Source: Actinoplanes philippinensis (GTDB lineage Bacteria; Actinomycetota; Actinomycetes; Mycobacteriales; Micromonosporaceae). From it: a stretch of DNA of 64,000 bases. Both the position numbers and the translations under genes were made by a program. Below, piece by piece: positions 33,577 through 42,299 of the stretch; the stretch's first letter is position 1, and each line of letters begins with the position of its first letter. The notes beneath the pieces are model-generated. The model worked only from the letters and a program-made list of their open reading frames with translations, had not been told where the DNA came from and ran no database searches. The stretch spans positions 1 through 64,000 of the forward strand of contig NZ_FONV01000024.1 in assembly GCF_900113015.1 (NCBI RefSeq), written 5' to 3'.

Positions 33577-34989
33577 ATGAGACTTCTCGCCGCCGTCGCG
33601 GCCTTCCTGCTGATCGTGGTGCTGCCGGCACCGGCGCAGGCCGCACCGGTCACGATCACCAACGGGGTGCAGTTCACCGACACGTCCGGCGCCGGGGTGC
33701 ACGCCCACGGCGGCGGGATGCTCAAGGTCGGCTCCTACTGGTACTGGTTCGGCGAGAACCGCAACGCCGACGACACGTTCAAGGCGGTCTCCGTCTACCG
33801 GTCGGCCGACCTGCGCACGTGGGAGTTCCGCAACAACGTGCTCACCTCGTCGTCGGCGTCCGAGCTGGGCAGCGCCAAGATCGAGCGGCCGAAGGTGATC
33901 TGGAACGCGTCGACCGGGCGCTATGTCATGTGGATGCACAAGGAGAACGGCTCGGACTACGGCGAGGCTCGCGCGGCGGTGGCGTCGTCGGCCACGATCG
34001 ACGGCACGTACACGTACCACGGCAGTTTCCGGCCGCTCGGCAGCTACATGTCCCGGGACATCACGCTCTACGAGGACGGCGGCGCCGCGTACATGATCTC
34101 CGCAGCCGACGAGAACCGGGACCTGATGATCTACCGGCTCACCGCCGACTACCTGCAGGTCTCCACGGTCGTCGGGAACTTCTGGGACAACGCGACCCGG
34201 GAGGCGCCGGCCATGTTCAAACGCAACGGCGTCTACTTCCTGATCACGTCGGGCACCTCCGGCTGGAACCCCAACCAGGCGAAGTACGCCACCGCGAGCA
34301 GCATCAGCGGCCCCTGGTCGGGCTGGACCGACGTGGGTGACTCGACCACCTTCGGCTCGCAGCCCGCCTACGTCCTGCCGATCACCGGCACGTCCGGCAC
34401 GAGCTTCCTCTACCTGGGCGACCGCTGGGCCGGCGCCTGGTCCGGCCCGGTCAACGACTCCCGTTACGTCTGGCTGCCGATCAGCTTCCCCAGCGCCACG
34501 TCGATGTCGCTGACCTGGTACCCGACGATCACCGTCGACGCCGCCGCCGGCACGGTCACCGGCAACGCGGCCACCTACCACCGGATCACCAACCGCAACA
34601 GCGGCAAGGTGATGGACGTGGTCAGCGCGTCGCAGGCCAACAACGCCGAGGTCAAGCAGTACACCTGGAACAGCGGCGGCAACCAGAGATTCGAGCTCCG
34701 TGACGCCGGCGGCGGCTATTTCCAGATCGTCGCCCAGCACAGCGGCAAATGCCTCGACGTGGCCTCCTCGTCGACCGCCGACGGCGGCAACGTCATCCAG
34801 TACACCTGCGGAACCGGCACCAACCAGCAATGGCAGTGGGTCGCAGTCGGCGGCTATTTCCAGCTCAGGGCCCGGCACAGCGGCAAATGCCTCGACGTCG
34901 TCTCGTCCAACACCGCCGACGGCGCCGACATCCAGCAGTACACCTGCGGTTCCGGCACCAACCAGCAATGGTCGAAAACGGTTTCCTAG
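33577..34989 (+). CDS. Secreted GH43-like glycosidase with RICIN (CBM13) lectin domain
   Basis: A 470-residue secreted protein. A Sec signal peptide (MRLLAAVAAFLLIVVLPAPA, cleavage near AQA-AP) is followed by a five-bladed-propeller glycosidase domain (about 30-330) with blocks such as HAHGGGMLKVGSYWYWFGEN, ERPKVIWN and MSRDITLYED, similar to GH43 galactanase/arabinanase-type enzymes. Residues about 335-470 are a beta-trefoil with three repeats (HSGKCLDV...GTNQQW), a CBM13-type sugar-binding unit. It would trim side chains of plant polysaccharides outside the cell. The ATG at 33577 begins the signal peptide directly. The exact linkage is unknown. Confidence 0.85.
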   Translation: MRLLAAVAAFLLIVVLPAPAQAAPVTITNGVQFTDTSGAGVHAHGGGMLKVGSYWYWFGENRNADDTFKAVSVYRSADLRTWEFRNNVLTSSSASELGSAKIERPKVIWNASTGRYVMWMHKENGSDYGEARAAVASSATIDGTYTYHGSFRPLGSYMSRDITLYEDGGAAYMISAADENRDLMIYRLTADYLQVSTVVGNFWDNATREAPAMFKRNGVYFLITSGTSGWNPNQAKYATASSISGPWSGWTDVGDSTTFGSQPAYVLPITGTSGTSFLYLGDRWAGAWSGPVNDSRYVWLPISFPSATSMSLTWYPTITVDAAAGTVTGNAATYHRITNRNSGKVMDVVSASQANNAEVKQYTWNSGGNQRFELRDAGGGYFQIVAQHSGKCLDVASSSTADGGNVIQYTCGTGTNQQWQWVAVGGYFQLRARHSGKCLDVVSSNTADGADIQQYTCGSGTNQQWSKTVS

Positions 34990-35018
34990 GGCCGGGTCGC
35001 GATCACTACGATGGCGGG

Positions 35019-35546
35019 ATGTACGAACTCCAGCGGCTCCGGGACGACCACGCGACGGCGCTGCTGGAGTTCGAGACGGCGAACCGGGAGTTCTTCGCGC
35101 GGACGATCCCGGATCGTGGTGACGACTACTTCGCGCACTTCAGCGAACGGCACGCGGCGCTGCTCACCGAGCAGGACACCGGGACCTGCCACTTCCACGT
35201 CCTGGTCGACCGGGCCGGCGCCGTCGTGGGCCGGTTCAACCTGGTCGGCGTCGCGGACGGCAGCGCCGAGCTGGGCTACCGGGTCGCCGAGCGGGCCACC
35301 GGCCGCGGGCTGGCCAAGCTCGGGGTCCGCGGGGTGATCGCCCGGGCCCGCGACGACTACGGCCTGACCCGGCTGACCGCGGGCGCCGGCCGGGACAACG
35401 CGGCCTCCCTGGCGGTGCTGCGCGCCACCGGTTTCGTCGCCGTCGGCCCGTCGGCGCGGGGCGGCATCCAGCATGTCCGCGATCTCACGGGGGACGACGA
35501 TGCAGAGGATCAACGAGCGGCTGATCAGCTGGGCCAGCATTCTTGA
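35019..35546 (+). CDS. GNAT family N-acetyltransferase
   Basis: A 175-residue acetyltransferase of the RimJ/RimL kind. AVVGRFNLVGVADGSAELGY and ATGRGLAKLGVRGVI form the acetyl-CoA-binding core, followed by AGAGRDNAASLAVLRATGF. The substrate is unknown (protein N-terminus, amine or drug). A TACGAT box ends six bases before the ATG, so the transcript is probably leaderless. The 3' end runs 47 bases into the RtcB gene, in a different frame. Confidence 0.85.
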   Translation: MYELQRLRDDHATALLEFETANREFFARTIPDRGDDYFAHFSERHAALLTEQDTGTCHFHVLVDRAGAVVGRFNLVGVADGSAELGYRVAERATGRGLAKLGVRGVIARARDDYGLTRLTAGAGRDNAASLAVLRATGFVAVGPSARGGIQHVRDLTGDDDAEDQRAADQLGQHS

Positions 35547-36666
35547 GGACGAGACACGACGGCAGGCCGAGAAGGCGTCGCAGCTGCCGTTCATCCATCC
35601 GCACATCGCCCTCATGCCCGACGCCCACCTGGGCAAGGGCGCCACGGTCGGCTCGGTCATCCCGACCCGCGGCGCGATCATCCCGGCCGCTGTCGGCGTC
35701 GACATCGGGTGCGGGATGGCCGCCGTCCGTACCCAATATCATCGCGACGACCTGCGCGGCGGCCTGACCGGGCTGCGCACCGCGATCGAGCAGGCGGTGC
35801 CCCTCTCCGCGGGCGCCTACAACACCCGCCTCACCGACTCGGCCCGGCAGCGGGTCGAGCGGCTCACCGCCGAGGCGGAGACCGCCGGGTTCGACCCCGG
35901 GCAGTATGCGAAGAACTGGGCCCTGCAACTCGGGACGCTCGGCAGCGGCAACCACTTCATCGAGGTCTGCCACGACGAGAAGGGCGCCGTCTGGCTGTTC
36001 CTGCACTCCGGCTCCCGCGGCGTCGGCAACAAGATCGCGAGCCATCACATCCGGGTGGCGCAGACCCTGATCGCCGGGCGGGGCGTCACCCTGCCCGACC
36101 GGGACCTCGCCTACCTGGAGGAGGGCACCGCCGAGTTCGACGCCTACCTGCGTGAGCTGCGGTGGGCGCAGGACTTCGCGCTGGCCAACCGGGACGAGAT
36201 GATGGACCGGGTGGCCGGCTGCTTCGCCGCGTTCCTCGGCGGGCCGGTCGAGCAGCGCGAACGCGTCCAGTGCCACCACAACTACACCGAGCGGGAGACC
36301 CACTACGGCGAGACGGTGTGGTTGTCCCGCAAGGGCGCGATCAACGCGGCGAAAGGCGTGGCCGGCCTCATCCCCGGCTCGATGGGCGACGCGTCGTACG
36401 TGGTGGTCGGCAAGGGCAACCCGGCCGCGCTCCACTCGTCGCCGCACGGGGCGGGCCGCGCGTACTCGCGTACCCGGGCTCGCAAGACCTTCACCCGCGA
36501 CCAGTTGCGGACCGCCATGAAAGGCATCGAGTTCCGCGACACCGACGCGTTCCTCGACGAGATCCCGCAGGCGTACAAGCCGATCGACGTGGTCATGCGC
36601 GACGCCGACGATCTGGTCGAGATCCGCCACACGTTGCGCCAGCTGGTCAACGTGAAGGGCGACTGA
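35500..36666 (+). CDS. rtcB: RtcB-type RNA-splicing ligase
   Basis: A 388-residue GTP- and manganese-dependent ligase that joins 2',3'-cyclic- or 3'-phosphate RNA ends to 5'-OH ends in RNA repair. The metal and guanylate site is complete: VDIGCGM (68-73), GSGNHFIEV, LFLHSGSRGVGN, HHNY, and HGAGRAYSR with the guanylylated histidine near 316. It is shorter than E. coli RtcB (408 residues), as in many actinobacteria. The ATG at 35500 is preferred, as family members begin with a similar M-Q-x-I; its start lies inside the GNAT gene. No RtcA or tRNA gene is adjacent. Confidence 0.92.
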   Translation: MQRINERLISWASILEDETRRQAEKASQLPFIHPHIALMPDAHLGKGATVGSVIPTRGAIIPAAVGVDIGCGMAAVRTQYHRDDLRGGLTGLRTAIEQAVPLSAGAYNTRLTDSARQRVERLTAEAETAGFDPGQYAKNWALQLGTLGSGNHFIEVCHDEKGAVWLFLHSGSRGVGNKIASHHIRVAQTLIAGRGVTLPDRDLAYLEEGTAEFDAYLRELRWAQDFALANRDEMMDRVAGCFAAFLGGPVEQRERVQCHHNYTERETHYGETVWLSRKGAINAAKGVAGLIPGSMGDASYVVVGKGNPAALHSSPHGAGRAYSRTRARKTFTRDQLRTAMKGIEFRDTDAFLDEIPQAYKPIDVVMRDADDLVEIRHTLRQLVNVKGD

Positions 36667-36762
36667 CCGTGTGAGATCTGCCCCGAACCCCTTGGGACCA
36701 CGCCCGAACAGCCGAAAGGACCTGTGGAACGGCTGACCGGCGAAGACGGAGGGGATCATCGG

Positions 36763-37353
36763 ATGGAGGAGCGGTACCGGGGCGTACACACCCGCCGCGC
36801 GCTGCACCGACGCCGGACGTCTCGCCGTACCCGCCTGGCCGTCGCCGCGCTCGCGCTGGCCGGCACGCTCGGCGCCACGGTCGCCCAGACCGGCCTTCTG
36901 CAGCGGCCCGCCACCCCGGTGACCGCGCCCGCCGGATACACCGCGCCCGCCGGCCCGGTCGTCAACGAGCCGGTCGGCGAGGCCCTCTACGACGCCGTCG
37001 GCTACCGGCAGGCCCTGGAGAGCCAGATCGGCCACCAGCTGTCCGACACCGGTTTCGCCGAGATCGAAGAGGTCGCCGAACAGGTCTGCGGCTGGGACCG
37101 CGAGGAGTTCGCCGGCTGGGTCGCCGTCAACACCGACGACGGCACCCTCGCCGACGTCCACGTGGACGTCGAATACCGCTGCCCGCAACGCGAGGCCGAG
37201 ATCGCCGAGGCGCTGCGGGTCATCACCCAGGCCCGCAAATCCTGCCGGATGCCGAAAACCGACGACCCCGAGATCCGCGAGATGATCACCGGGAAACCGG
37301 CCCAGGCCGCATTGACATGCGTCTACCTGACAAAGCCGATCACTTCCGGTTGA
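36763..37353 (+). CDS. Membrane-anchored or secreted protein of unknown function
   Basis: A 196-residue protein with an Arg-rich start (TRRALHRRRTSRRTR), one hydrophobic segment (about 26-44) and an external part with four cysteines (VCGWD, YRCPQ, KSCRM, LTCVY), which could form two disulfides. I do not recognise the family. The ATG at 36763 is chosen because GGAGGGG lies eight bases upstream; a GTG at 36724 is less well placed. It follows RtcB by 96 bases without a clear terminator between. Confidence 0.6.
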   Translation: MEERYRGVHTRRALHRRRTSRRTRLAVAALALAGTLGATVAQTGLLQRPATPVTAPAGYTAPAGPVVNEPVGEALYDAVGYRQALESQIGHQLSDTGFAEIEEVAEQVCGWDREEFAGWVAVNTDDGTLADVHVDVEYRCPQREAEIAEALRVITQARKSCRMPKTDDPEIREMITGKPAQAALTCVYLTKPITSG

Positions 37354-37403
37354 TTCCCTTTTCGCAGGGGTACGCGTACGGCGCTCGGGGGTCGCGCAGA
37401 AGG

Positions 37404-37449
37404 CATCGACGCCGATACCGTGACCAGCGGTTCATTGACGGCGTCGATG
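37404..37449. other. Perfect inverted repeat in the gap before the APH gene
   Basis: CATCGACGCCG (37404-37414) and CGGCGTCGATG (37439-37449) are perfect 11-base arms with a 24-base loop. It may be the terminator of the upstream membrane-protein gene or a regulatory site. Apart from this and the putative -10 box of the next gene, the 215-base gap 37354-37568 shows nothing. Confidence 0.5.
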
Positions 37450-37568
37450 GGATGGGCGTCCACGTCACGACAGCTGCATGAAGCGGTGGATCTACGGTTC
37501 GGCCGGTCCCGGCCCCGCGGACTCAGCCGGCGGAGGGCGTTCGCCGCGCCGGCGGTACGTTCGGCGGT

Positions 37569-38288
37569 GTGGAGGAGTCGCTGCAGGGTGGGTTCGTGGC
37601 CGGGGCGGTACGGGTGGGTGCGACGGTGCGCAAGACGCCACCACGGGACCCGGAGTTCGTACACGCGTTGCTGAGGCTTTTCGAAGGGGCCGGCTGGAGT
37701 GGCGCCCCACGGTATCTGGGCTGCGACGACAGCGGCCGTGACGTGCTCGAGTTCCTGGACGGGACGGTGCCGTGGGGCACGGCTCCGGCGTTCGTGCGCG
37801 GTGACGAGAGCCTGGCCGCGGCCGGGCGGCTGGTGCGGGAGTTCCACGATCTGACGGCCGGGACCGCGCTGGCCGCCGATCAGGAGGTGGTCTGCCACCA
37901 CGATCTGTCACCGAAGAACACCGTCTATCGGGGTGCGGCGCCGGTCGCGTTCATCGACTGGGACGACGCGTCGCCGGGCCGGCGGGTGCAGGACGTCGCG
38001 CATCTGTGCTGGCAGTTCGCCGGGCTGGGCCCCGGCGCTCCCGACGCGGTGGAGGCCGGGCGGCAGGTCCGGGTGATCGCCGGCGCCTACGGCCTGTCCG
38101 CGCCGGATCGGGCCGTGCTGGTCGACACGATCCTGTGGTGGCAGGACGCGACCTGGCGGGGCATCCTCGCCGCCGCCGAGGAGGGCGACCCGGCGATGAT
38201 CGCGCTGCGGGACGCGGGCACCGTCGAGCAGGTCCGGGCCGCACACGGCTGGACGGCACGGCACCGGGCGGCGCTGGAGCCCGGCTGA
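37569..38288 (+). CDS. Aminoglycoside phosphotransferase-family kinase
   Basis: A 239-residue APH-fold protein. The catalytic loop is VCHHDLSPKN (Asp112, Asn117), and the metal-binding Asp130 is in AFIDWDDASPGRR. The N-lobe is short: the ATP-binding beta strands are only partly recognisable, although RKTPPRDPEFVHALLRLFEGAG and PRYLGCDDSGRDVLEFLDG fit the family. The substrate could be an antibiotic, a sugar or another small alcohol. The GTG start lies seven bases after TACGTT, which suggests a leaderless mRNA. Confidence 0.8.
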   Translation: MEESLQGGFVAGAVRVGATVRKTPPRDPEFVHALLRLFEGAGWSGAPRYLGCDDSGRDVLEFLDGTVPWGTAPAFVRGDESLAAAGRLVREFHDLTAGTALAADQEVVCHHDLSPKNTVYRGAAPVAFIDWDDASPGRRVQDVAHLCWQFAGLGPGAPDAVEAGRQVRVIAGAYGLSAPDRAVLVDTILWWQDATWRGILAAAEEGDPAMIALRDAGTVEQVRAAHGWTARHRAALEPG

Positions 38289-38333
38289 CCGAAAGTGGTC
38301 ACACCGGCGGCCGGGTGGGCCGACCATGGACGG

Positions 38334-38513
38334 ATGGCAGAGACACACGTACCGGAGCCGCCCCGGAAGATCCACGGGGACAAGCTGGCCGAGGCGTTCC
38401 GCGACCAGCAGCACGAGGTGAGCCGGATGCCCCGGCACCCGGCTCACCTCGCCCCGGAGGATGACGGGATCAGATGTCGTACTCCCGCAGGAAAGTCAGC
38501 AGATCGTCACTGA
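38334..38513 (+). CDS. Possible small hypothetical protein
   Basis: A 59-codon reading frame beginning MAETHVPEPPRKIHGDKLAE. It has no good ribosome site and no recognised motif. Its middle is occupied by a perfect hairpin (38415-38450) and its end overlaps the convergent hydrolase gene by 44 bases, which argues against it being a real gene. It is listed only because the N-terminal half has normal amino-acid use. Confidence 0.25.
   Translation: MAETHVPEPPRKIHGDKLAEAFRDQQHEVSRMPRHPAHLAPEDDGIRCRTPAGKSADRH
38415..38450. terminator. Bidirectional hairpin between the APH gene and the hydrolase pair
   Basis: GAGGTGAGCCGG (38415-38426) and CCGGCTCACCTC (38439-38450) are perfect 12-base arms with a 12-base loop, placed between convergent transcripts. 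Confidence 0.7.
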
Positions 38514-39303
38514 GCTGCTGTTTGTGGGTGTCGGTGATGCCGTGCGGGGCGCCCGGGTAGACGAGCAGCCGCGCGTCCTTGACCAGCTCCGCCGACGACT
38601 TCCCGCCCACCTCGAACGGCACCACCTGGTCGTCGTCGCCGTGGATCACCAGCGTCGGCACGTCGAAGGCGGCCAGGTCGCCGCGGAAGTCGGTGGCCGA
38701 GAACGCGGCGATGCTCTCGTAGGCGTTGCGGTGCCCGGCGGCCATCGACTGCAGCCAGAACGCCCGCCGGATGCCCTCGGACACGTCCGCGCCGGGGCGG
38801 TTGTTGCCGAAGAACGGGCCGTCGGCGAGGTCGCGGTACAGCTGCGAGCGGTCGGCGGCCGACCCGGCCCGGAGCCCGTCGAATACCTCGACCGGCACGC
38901 CGCCCGGATTGTCGTCGCGCCGGACCATCAGCGGCGGGACCGCCGAGACCAGGACGGCCTGCGCGACCCGGGCGGTGCCGTGCCGCCCGATGTAGCGGGT
39001 GATCTCCCCACCGCCGGTGGAGAAGCCGACGAGGGTGACCTCCCGGAGATCGAGGAACTCCAGAAGAGCAGCGAGATCGTCGGCGTACGTGTCCATCTCG
39101 TTGCCGTGCCAGGTCTGGCCCGACCGGCCGTGCCCGCGACGGTCGTGGGCGATCACCCGGTAGCCGTTGTTCGCGAGGAACAGCTGCTGCGCCTCCCAGC
39201 TGTCGGAGTTCAGCGGCCAGCCGTGACTGAGCACGACCGGCCGTCCGGCGCCCCAGTCCTTGTAGAAGATGTCCGTACCGTCGGCGGTGGTCACGAAGCT
39301 CAT
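38470..39303 (-). CDS. Alpha/beta hydrolase, non-haem haloperoxidase type
   Basis: A 277-residue hydrolase with the sequence pattern of cofactor-free haloperoxidases/arylesterases: FYKDWGAGRPVVLSHGWPL at the start, nucleophile Ser95 in GFSTGG, acid Asp225 in HGDDDQVVP and His254 in GAPHG. Such enzymes hydrolyse esters and can form peracids in vitro; the natural substrate is unknown. Its start overlaps the stop of the upstream Tat-exported hydrolase by four bases (ATGA), so both are made together. Confidence 0.9.
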   Translation of the reverse strand: MSFVTTADGTDIFYKDWGAGRPVVLSHGWPLNSDSWEAQQLFLANNGYRVIAHDRRGHGRSGQTWHGNEMDTYADDLAALLEFLDLREVTLVGFSTGGGEITRYIGRHGTARVAQAVLVSAVPPLMVRRDDNPGGVPVEVFDGLRAGSAADRSQLYRDLADGPFFGNNRPGADVSEGIRRAFWLQSMAAGHRNAYESIAAFSATDFRGDLAAFDVPTLVIHGDDDQVVPFEVGGKSSAELVKDARLLVYPGAPHGITDTHKQQLSDDLLTFLREYDI

Positions 39304-40088
39304 CGGGCGGCCCTCACGATCAGGTCGGCAACAGCCTCGGGCTGGGAGATCAGGGCGACGTGCGAGGAGCGGACCTCGACGGTACGGGCTCCGGCGCGCT
39401 CGGCCATGAACCGCTGCACGGCCGCCGGGATCAGCCGGTCGTCCCGGGCGATCAGGAAGTACGACGGGATCGTCCGCCACGCCGGCGCCCCGGACGCGGT
39501 CTGCAGGGTGCTGGTGTCGCCGGGCCGCTGGGTGGCCCACAGCACGTCGGCCTCGGCCGGGGACAGGTCACCGGCGAACACCCGGTGGAAGACCTCGCGC
39601 TTGACGTAGCCGTCGATGCCACCGTCCAGGTGGGGGCGGAAGTCGAGGGCGTCCAGGGTGAGTTCGGTGCCGGGGAAGTGGTTCTGCAGATGGGCGAGGT
39701 CCTCACCGGCGTCCGGCGCGAACGCGGCCACGTAGACCAGCGCCTTGACGTCCGGGTTGCCGGTGGCGGCGTTGGTGATGACGAAACCGCCGTACGAGTG
39801 CCCGACCAGGACGATCGGGCCGGCGACGGTGGCCAGCACACTGGCCAGGTAGGCGCTGTCGGAGACGACGCCGCGCAGCGGGTTCGCCGGGGCGAGGACC
39901 GGATAGCCGGCGCGGATCAGCCGTCTGACGACACCGGACCAGCCGGCGGCGTCGGCGAAGGCGCCGTGCACGAGAACGATGGTGGGCTTGACCTTCTGAC
40001 CGCCCGCGGCGGCCGGGGTACCGGAGGCGGCGACGGCCACGGCAGCCGCGGTGCCGGCCAGAACGGTACGGCGGGAAACGGAACTCAT
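39300..40088 (-). CDS. Tat-exported alpha/beta hydrolase
   Basis: A 262-residue hydrolase with a twin-arginine signal (SRRTVLAGTAAAVAVAASG) cut near AAAGG. PTIVLVHGAFADAAGWSGV is the oxyanion-hole strand, Ser98 lies in GHSYGG, and the C-terminal SSHVALISQP carries the catalytic His. It resembles the AB_hydrolase_6 esterases common in actinomycetes. It is coupled to the cytoplasmic haloperoxidase-like enzyme downstream, so the pair may handle the same ester on both sides of the membrane; this is an inference. Confidence 0.88.
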   Translation of the reverse strand: MSSVSRRTVLAGTAAAVAVAASGTPAAAGGQKVKPTIVLVHGAFADAAGWSGVVRRLIRAGYPVLAPANPLRGVVSDSAYLASVLATVAGPIVLVGHSYGGFVITNAATGNPDVKALVYVAAFAPDAGEDLAHLQNHFPGTELTLDALDFRPHLDGGIDGYVKREVFHRVFAGDLSPAEADVLWATQRPGDTSTLQTASGAPAWRTIPSYFLIARDDRLIPAAVQRFMAERAGARTVEVRSSHVALISQPEAVADLIVRAAR

Positions 40089-40145
40089 GCCCTTGAGCCA
40101 ACCGTCCGGGGTCGCCGGGGACCATGCGGAACGACCGGCAGAACC

Positions 40146-42299
40146 TCAGAGCGCAGCCAGCCGCTCCACCGCCATCTGCCGCATCGGCCCGTGGTGCAGG
40201 AGGGCGACGGCGTGACCGAGGTCGGCGCGGGCCGGGTCGACGGCGCCGAGCCCGGCGTGGGCGAGACCGGCCACCAGGTGGACCTGGCCGATCTTGCCGG
40301 GTTCGCCGAACTCCAGCGCGAACGCCATGGCCGCCTCGCCCTCCTCCAGGGCCTCCCGGTACCGGCCCAGCCCGATCAGCGCCCGGGCGGTGTGAATCCC
40401 GCCAGTCATCCGCGCGGCGAGGGCGGACCGCGGGTTGACCGGCCGGTTCTCGATCTCGTACGGGGTGCGCCGCAGCCGTTCCAGCGCCTCCTCGTGCCGG
40501 CCGAGCTCGCCGAGCGCCATCCCGATCCCGAGGTTGAGCTGCAGGTAGCTGTCGTGATCACCGGCCGTCTCGGCGAGGGGCTCAGCCTGCCGGTACGCCG
40601 CGAGCGCCCGCTCGTGGTCGCCGGCCAGCAGCCGGGCGTCGCCCTCGTACTGCAGCGCCCAGCTCTGCTCGCCCAGGTCGCCGAGGTCCACGGCGAGGCG
40701 GTACGCCGTCCGGGCCGCCGCGGCGCCCTCGTCGTAGCGGTGCGCGCAGCGGGCAGCCGCCCACGCGAAGTGGTTGAGCTGCACGATCCGCTGCCGCGGG
40801 TCGGGCAGGCGGGCGGCGGCGTCGCGGGACAGCCGGTACACCTCGTACCACCCGGGCCACGCGACCATCGTGTCGGCGAACCAGTGCAGCGCCTCGGCCA
40901 CGTCCACGATCAGCTGGTCGTCGCCGCAGTCGCGCATCGCGCCGAGCCAGTTGCCGCTCTCGGCCTGCAGCCAGGCGGCGGCCTCGTCGGCGTCCGTGAC
41001 GTCGTCGCCGGCCCCGAACGACCGGCCGGCCGTGATCGCGGTCCCCAGCAGCCACCGGATCATCCGCTGCCGGGTGGCGGCGCGTGCCCCGGCCGGCTCC
41101 TCGACGCGCAGGCGCTCGGCGGCGAACAGGCGGATCAGGTCGTGGAAGCGGTAGCGGTCGGCGCCCTCGGCCTGCAGCAGCCCCAGCTCGACCAGCTCGT
41201 CGAGCCGGTCCCCGGCGTCGTGCGGGTCGGCGCCGGTGAGGACGGCGACGAGTCCGGCGGCGAAGTCCAGGCCGGGCACGTGGGTGAGCCGCCGGAACAG
41301 GGCCCGGCCCTCGCCGGAGAGCTGGGCGTGCGACAGGGCGAAGGCGGCCGCCACGCCGGTGTCGCCGGTGCTGAGCACGGCGAGGCGGCGGTCGGCGTCG
41401 GCGAGCCGGTCCAGGAGGTTGCCGACGGTCCAGGTGGTACGGGTGGCGAGCCGCGTGCCGGCGATGCGCAGAGCCAGTGGCAGATGCCCGCACAGCCGGG
41501 CCACCTCGTCGACCTGTCCGGCCGCGGCCGGGTCCTCGGCCTGGCCGGCGATCGCGCGCAGCAGGCCGGCCGACTCGTCCGGGGTGAACGGGTCGAGCCC
41601 GATGCGCAGCACACCCTCCAGGCCGCCGAGCATGCGGCGGCTGGTGATCAGGACGGTGCTGCCGCCGGGGCCGGGCAGCAGCGGGCGCAGCTGGGCCTCG
41701 TCGGCGGCGTTGTCGAGGATCAGCAGGCAGCGGCGGTCGCCGAGCTCGGCGCGGATCTGGCTGCAGCGCTCGTCGGGGTCGTCGGCGATCCGGCGGGGGC
41801 CGACGTCGAGCGCGCGCAGCAGCTGGCGGGCCGCCTCGCCGGGTTCGAGCGGTTCCGGGTCGACGCCGCGAAGATCCAGATACAGCCGCTGCTCGTAGCC
41901 GTCGGTCAGCCGGGCCGCGACGTGCACCGCCAGCGCCGTCTTGCCGACGCCCGGCTGCCCGTGCACCACGATCACCTTGTCGGCCCGCCGGGTGATCCGC
42001 CCGATCTCCACGTCGCGGCCGATGAAGTCGTCGACGGCCCGCGGCGGCTCGCACAGGCGCGGACGCACCGTCCTCATCCGCTGCGCCCGCGCCGAACCGG
42101 CGAGCAGATCGTGCTCCTCGCCGGTCAGTCCGAGAGCGGAGGCGAGAGCCGCGAGGGTACGGGGTTGTGGCGCCCGGCTGTGCCCGCGCTCCATGTCGCT
42201 GATCGCCCGGACACTCACCCCGGACGCCTCGGCCAGCTGCTCCATGGTCAGCCCGGCCCCACGCCGCAACGATCGCAGCCGTCCCCCGAACCCCGTCAC
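40146..42299 (-). CDS. XRE-NB-ARC-TPR STAND regulator
   Basis: A 717-residue signal-transduction ATPase. Residues 6-62 are an XRE-type HTH (LTMEQLAEASGVSVRAISDMERG), then an NB-ARC NTPase with Walker A GQPGVGKT (114-121) and Walker B CLLILDNA (Asp196), a winged-helix segment with FALSHAQLSGEGRALFRRL, and TPR-like helices from about 480 to the end. This is the AfsR-related class without the SARP domain. Oligomerisation on ligand or nucleotide binding would release DNA binding. The GTG at 42299 overlaps the stop of the epimerase-like gene (GTGA). Confidence 0.88.
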   Translation of the reverse strand: MTGFGGRLRSLRRGAGLTMEQLAEASGVSVRAISDMERGHSRAPQPRTLAALASALGLTGEEHDLLAGSARAQRMRTVRPRLCEPPRAVDDFIGRDVEIGRITRRADKVIVVHGQPGVGKTALAVHVAARLTDGYEQRLYLDLRGVDPEPLEPGEAARQLLRALDVGPRRIADDPDERCSQIRAELGDRRCLLILDNAADEAQLRPLLPGPGGSTVLITSRRMLGGLEGVLRIGLDPFTPDESAGLLRAIAGQAEDPAAAGQVDEVARLCGHLPLALRIAGTRLATRTTWTVGNLLDRLADADRRLAVLSTGDTGVAAAFALSHAQLSGEGRALFRRLTHVPGLDFAAGLVAVLTGADPHDAGDRLDELVELGLLQAEGADRYRFHDLIRLFAAERLRVEEPAGARAATRQRMIRWLLGTAITAGRSFGAGDDVTDADEAAAWLQAESGNWLGAMRDCGDDQLIVDVAEALHWFADTMVAWPGWYEVYRLSRDAAARLPDPRQRIVQLNHFAWAAARCAHRYDEGAAAARTAYRLAVDLGDLGEQSWALQYEGDARLLAGDHERALAAYRQAEPLAETAGDHDSYLQLNLGIGMALGELGRHEEALERLRRTPYEIENRPVNPRSALAARMTGGIHTARALIGLGRYREALEEGEAAMAFALEFGEPGKIGQVHLVAGLAHAGLGAVDPARADLGHAVALLHHGPMRQMAVERLAAL

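Noticed and set aside
38334..38513. A confident small gene between the APH gene and the hydrolase pair
   Set aside because: It contains a perfect terminator-like hairpin, has no ribosome site and overlaps the convergent gene, so it is kept only at low confidence.
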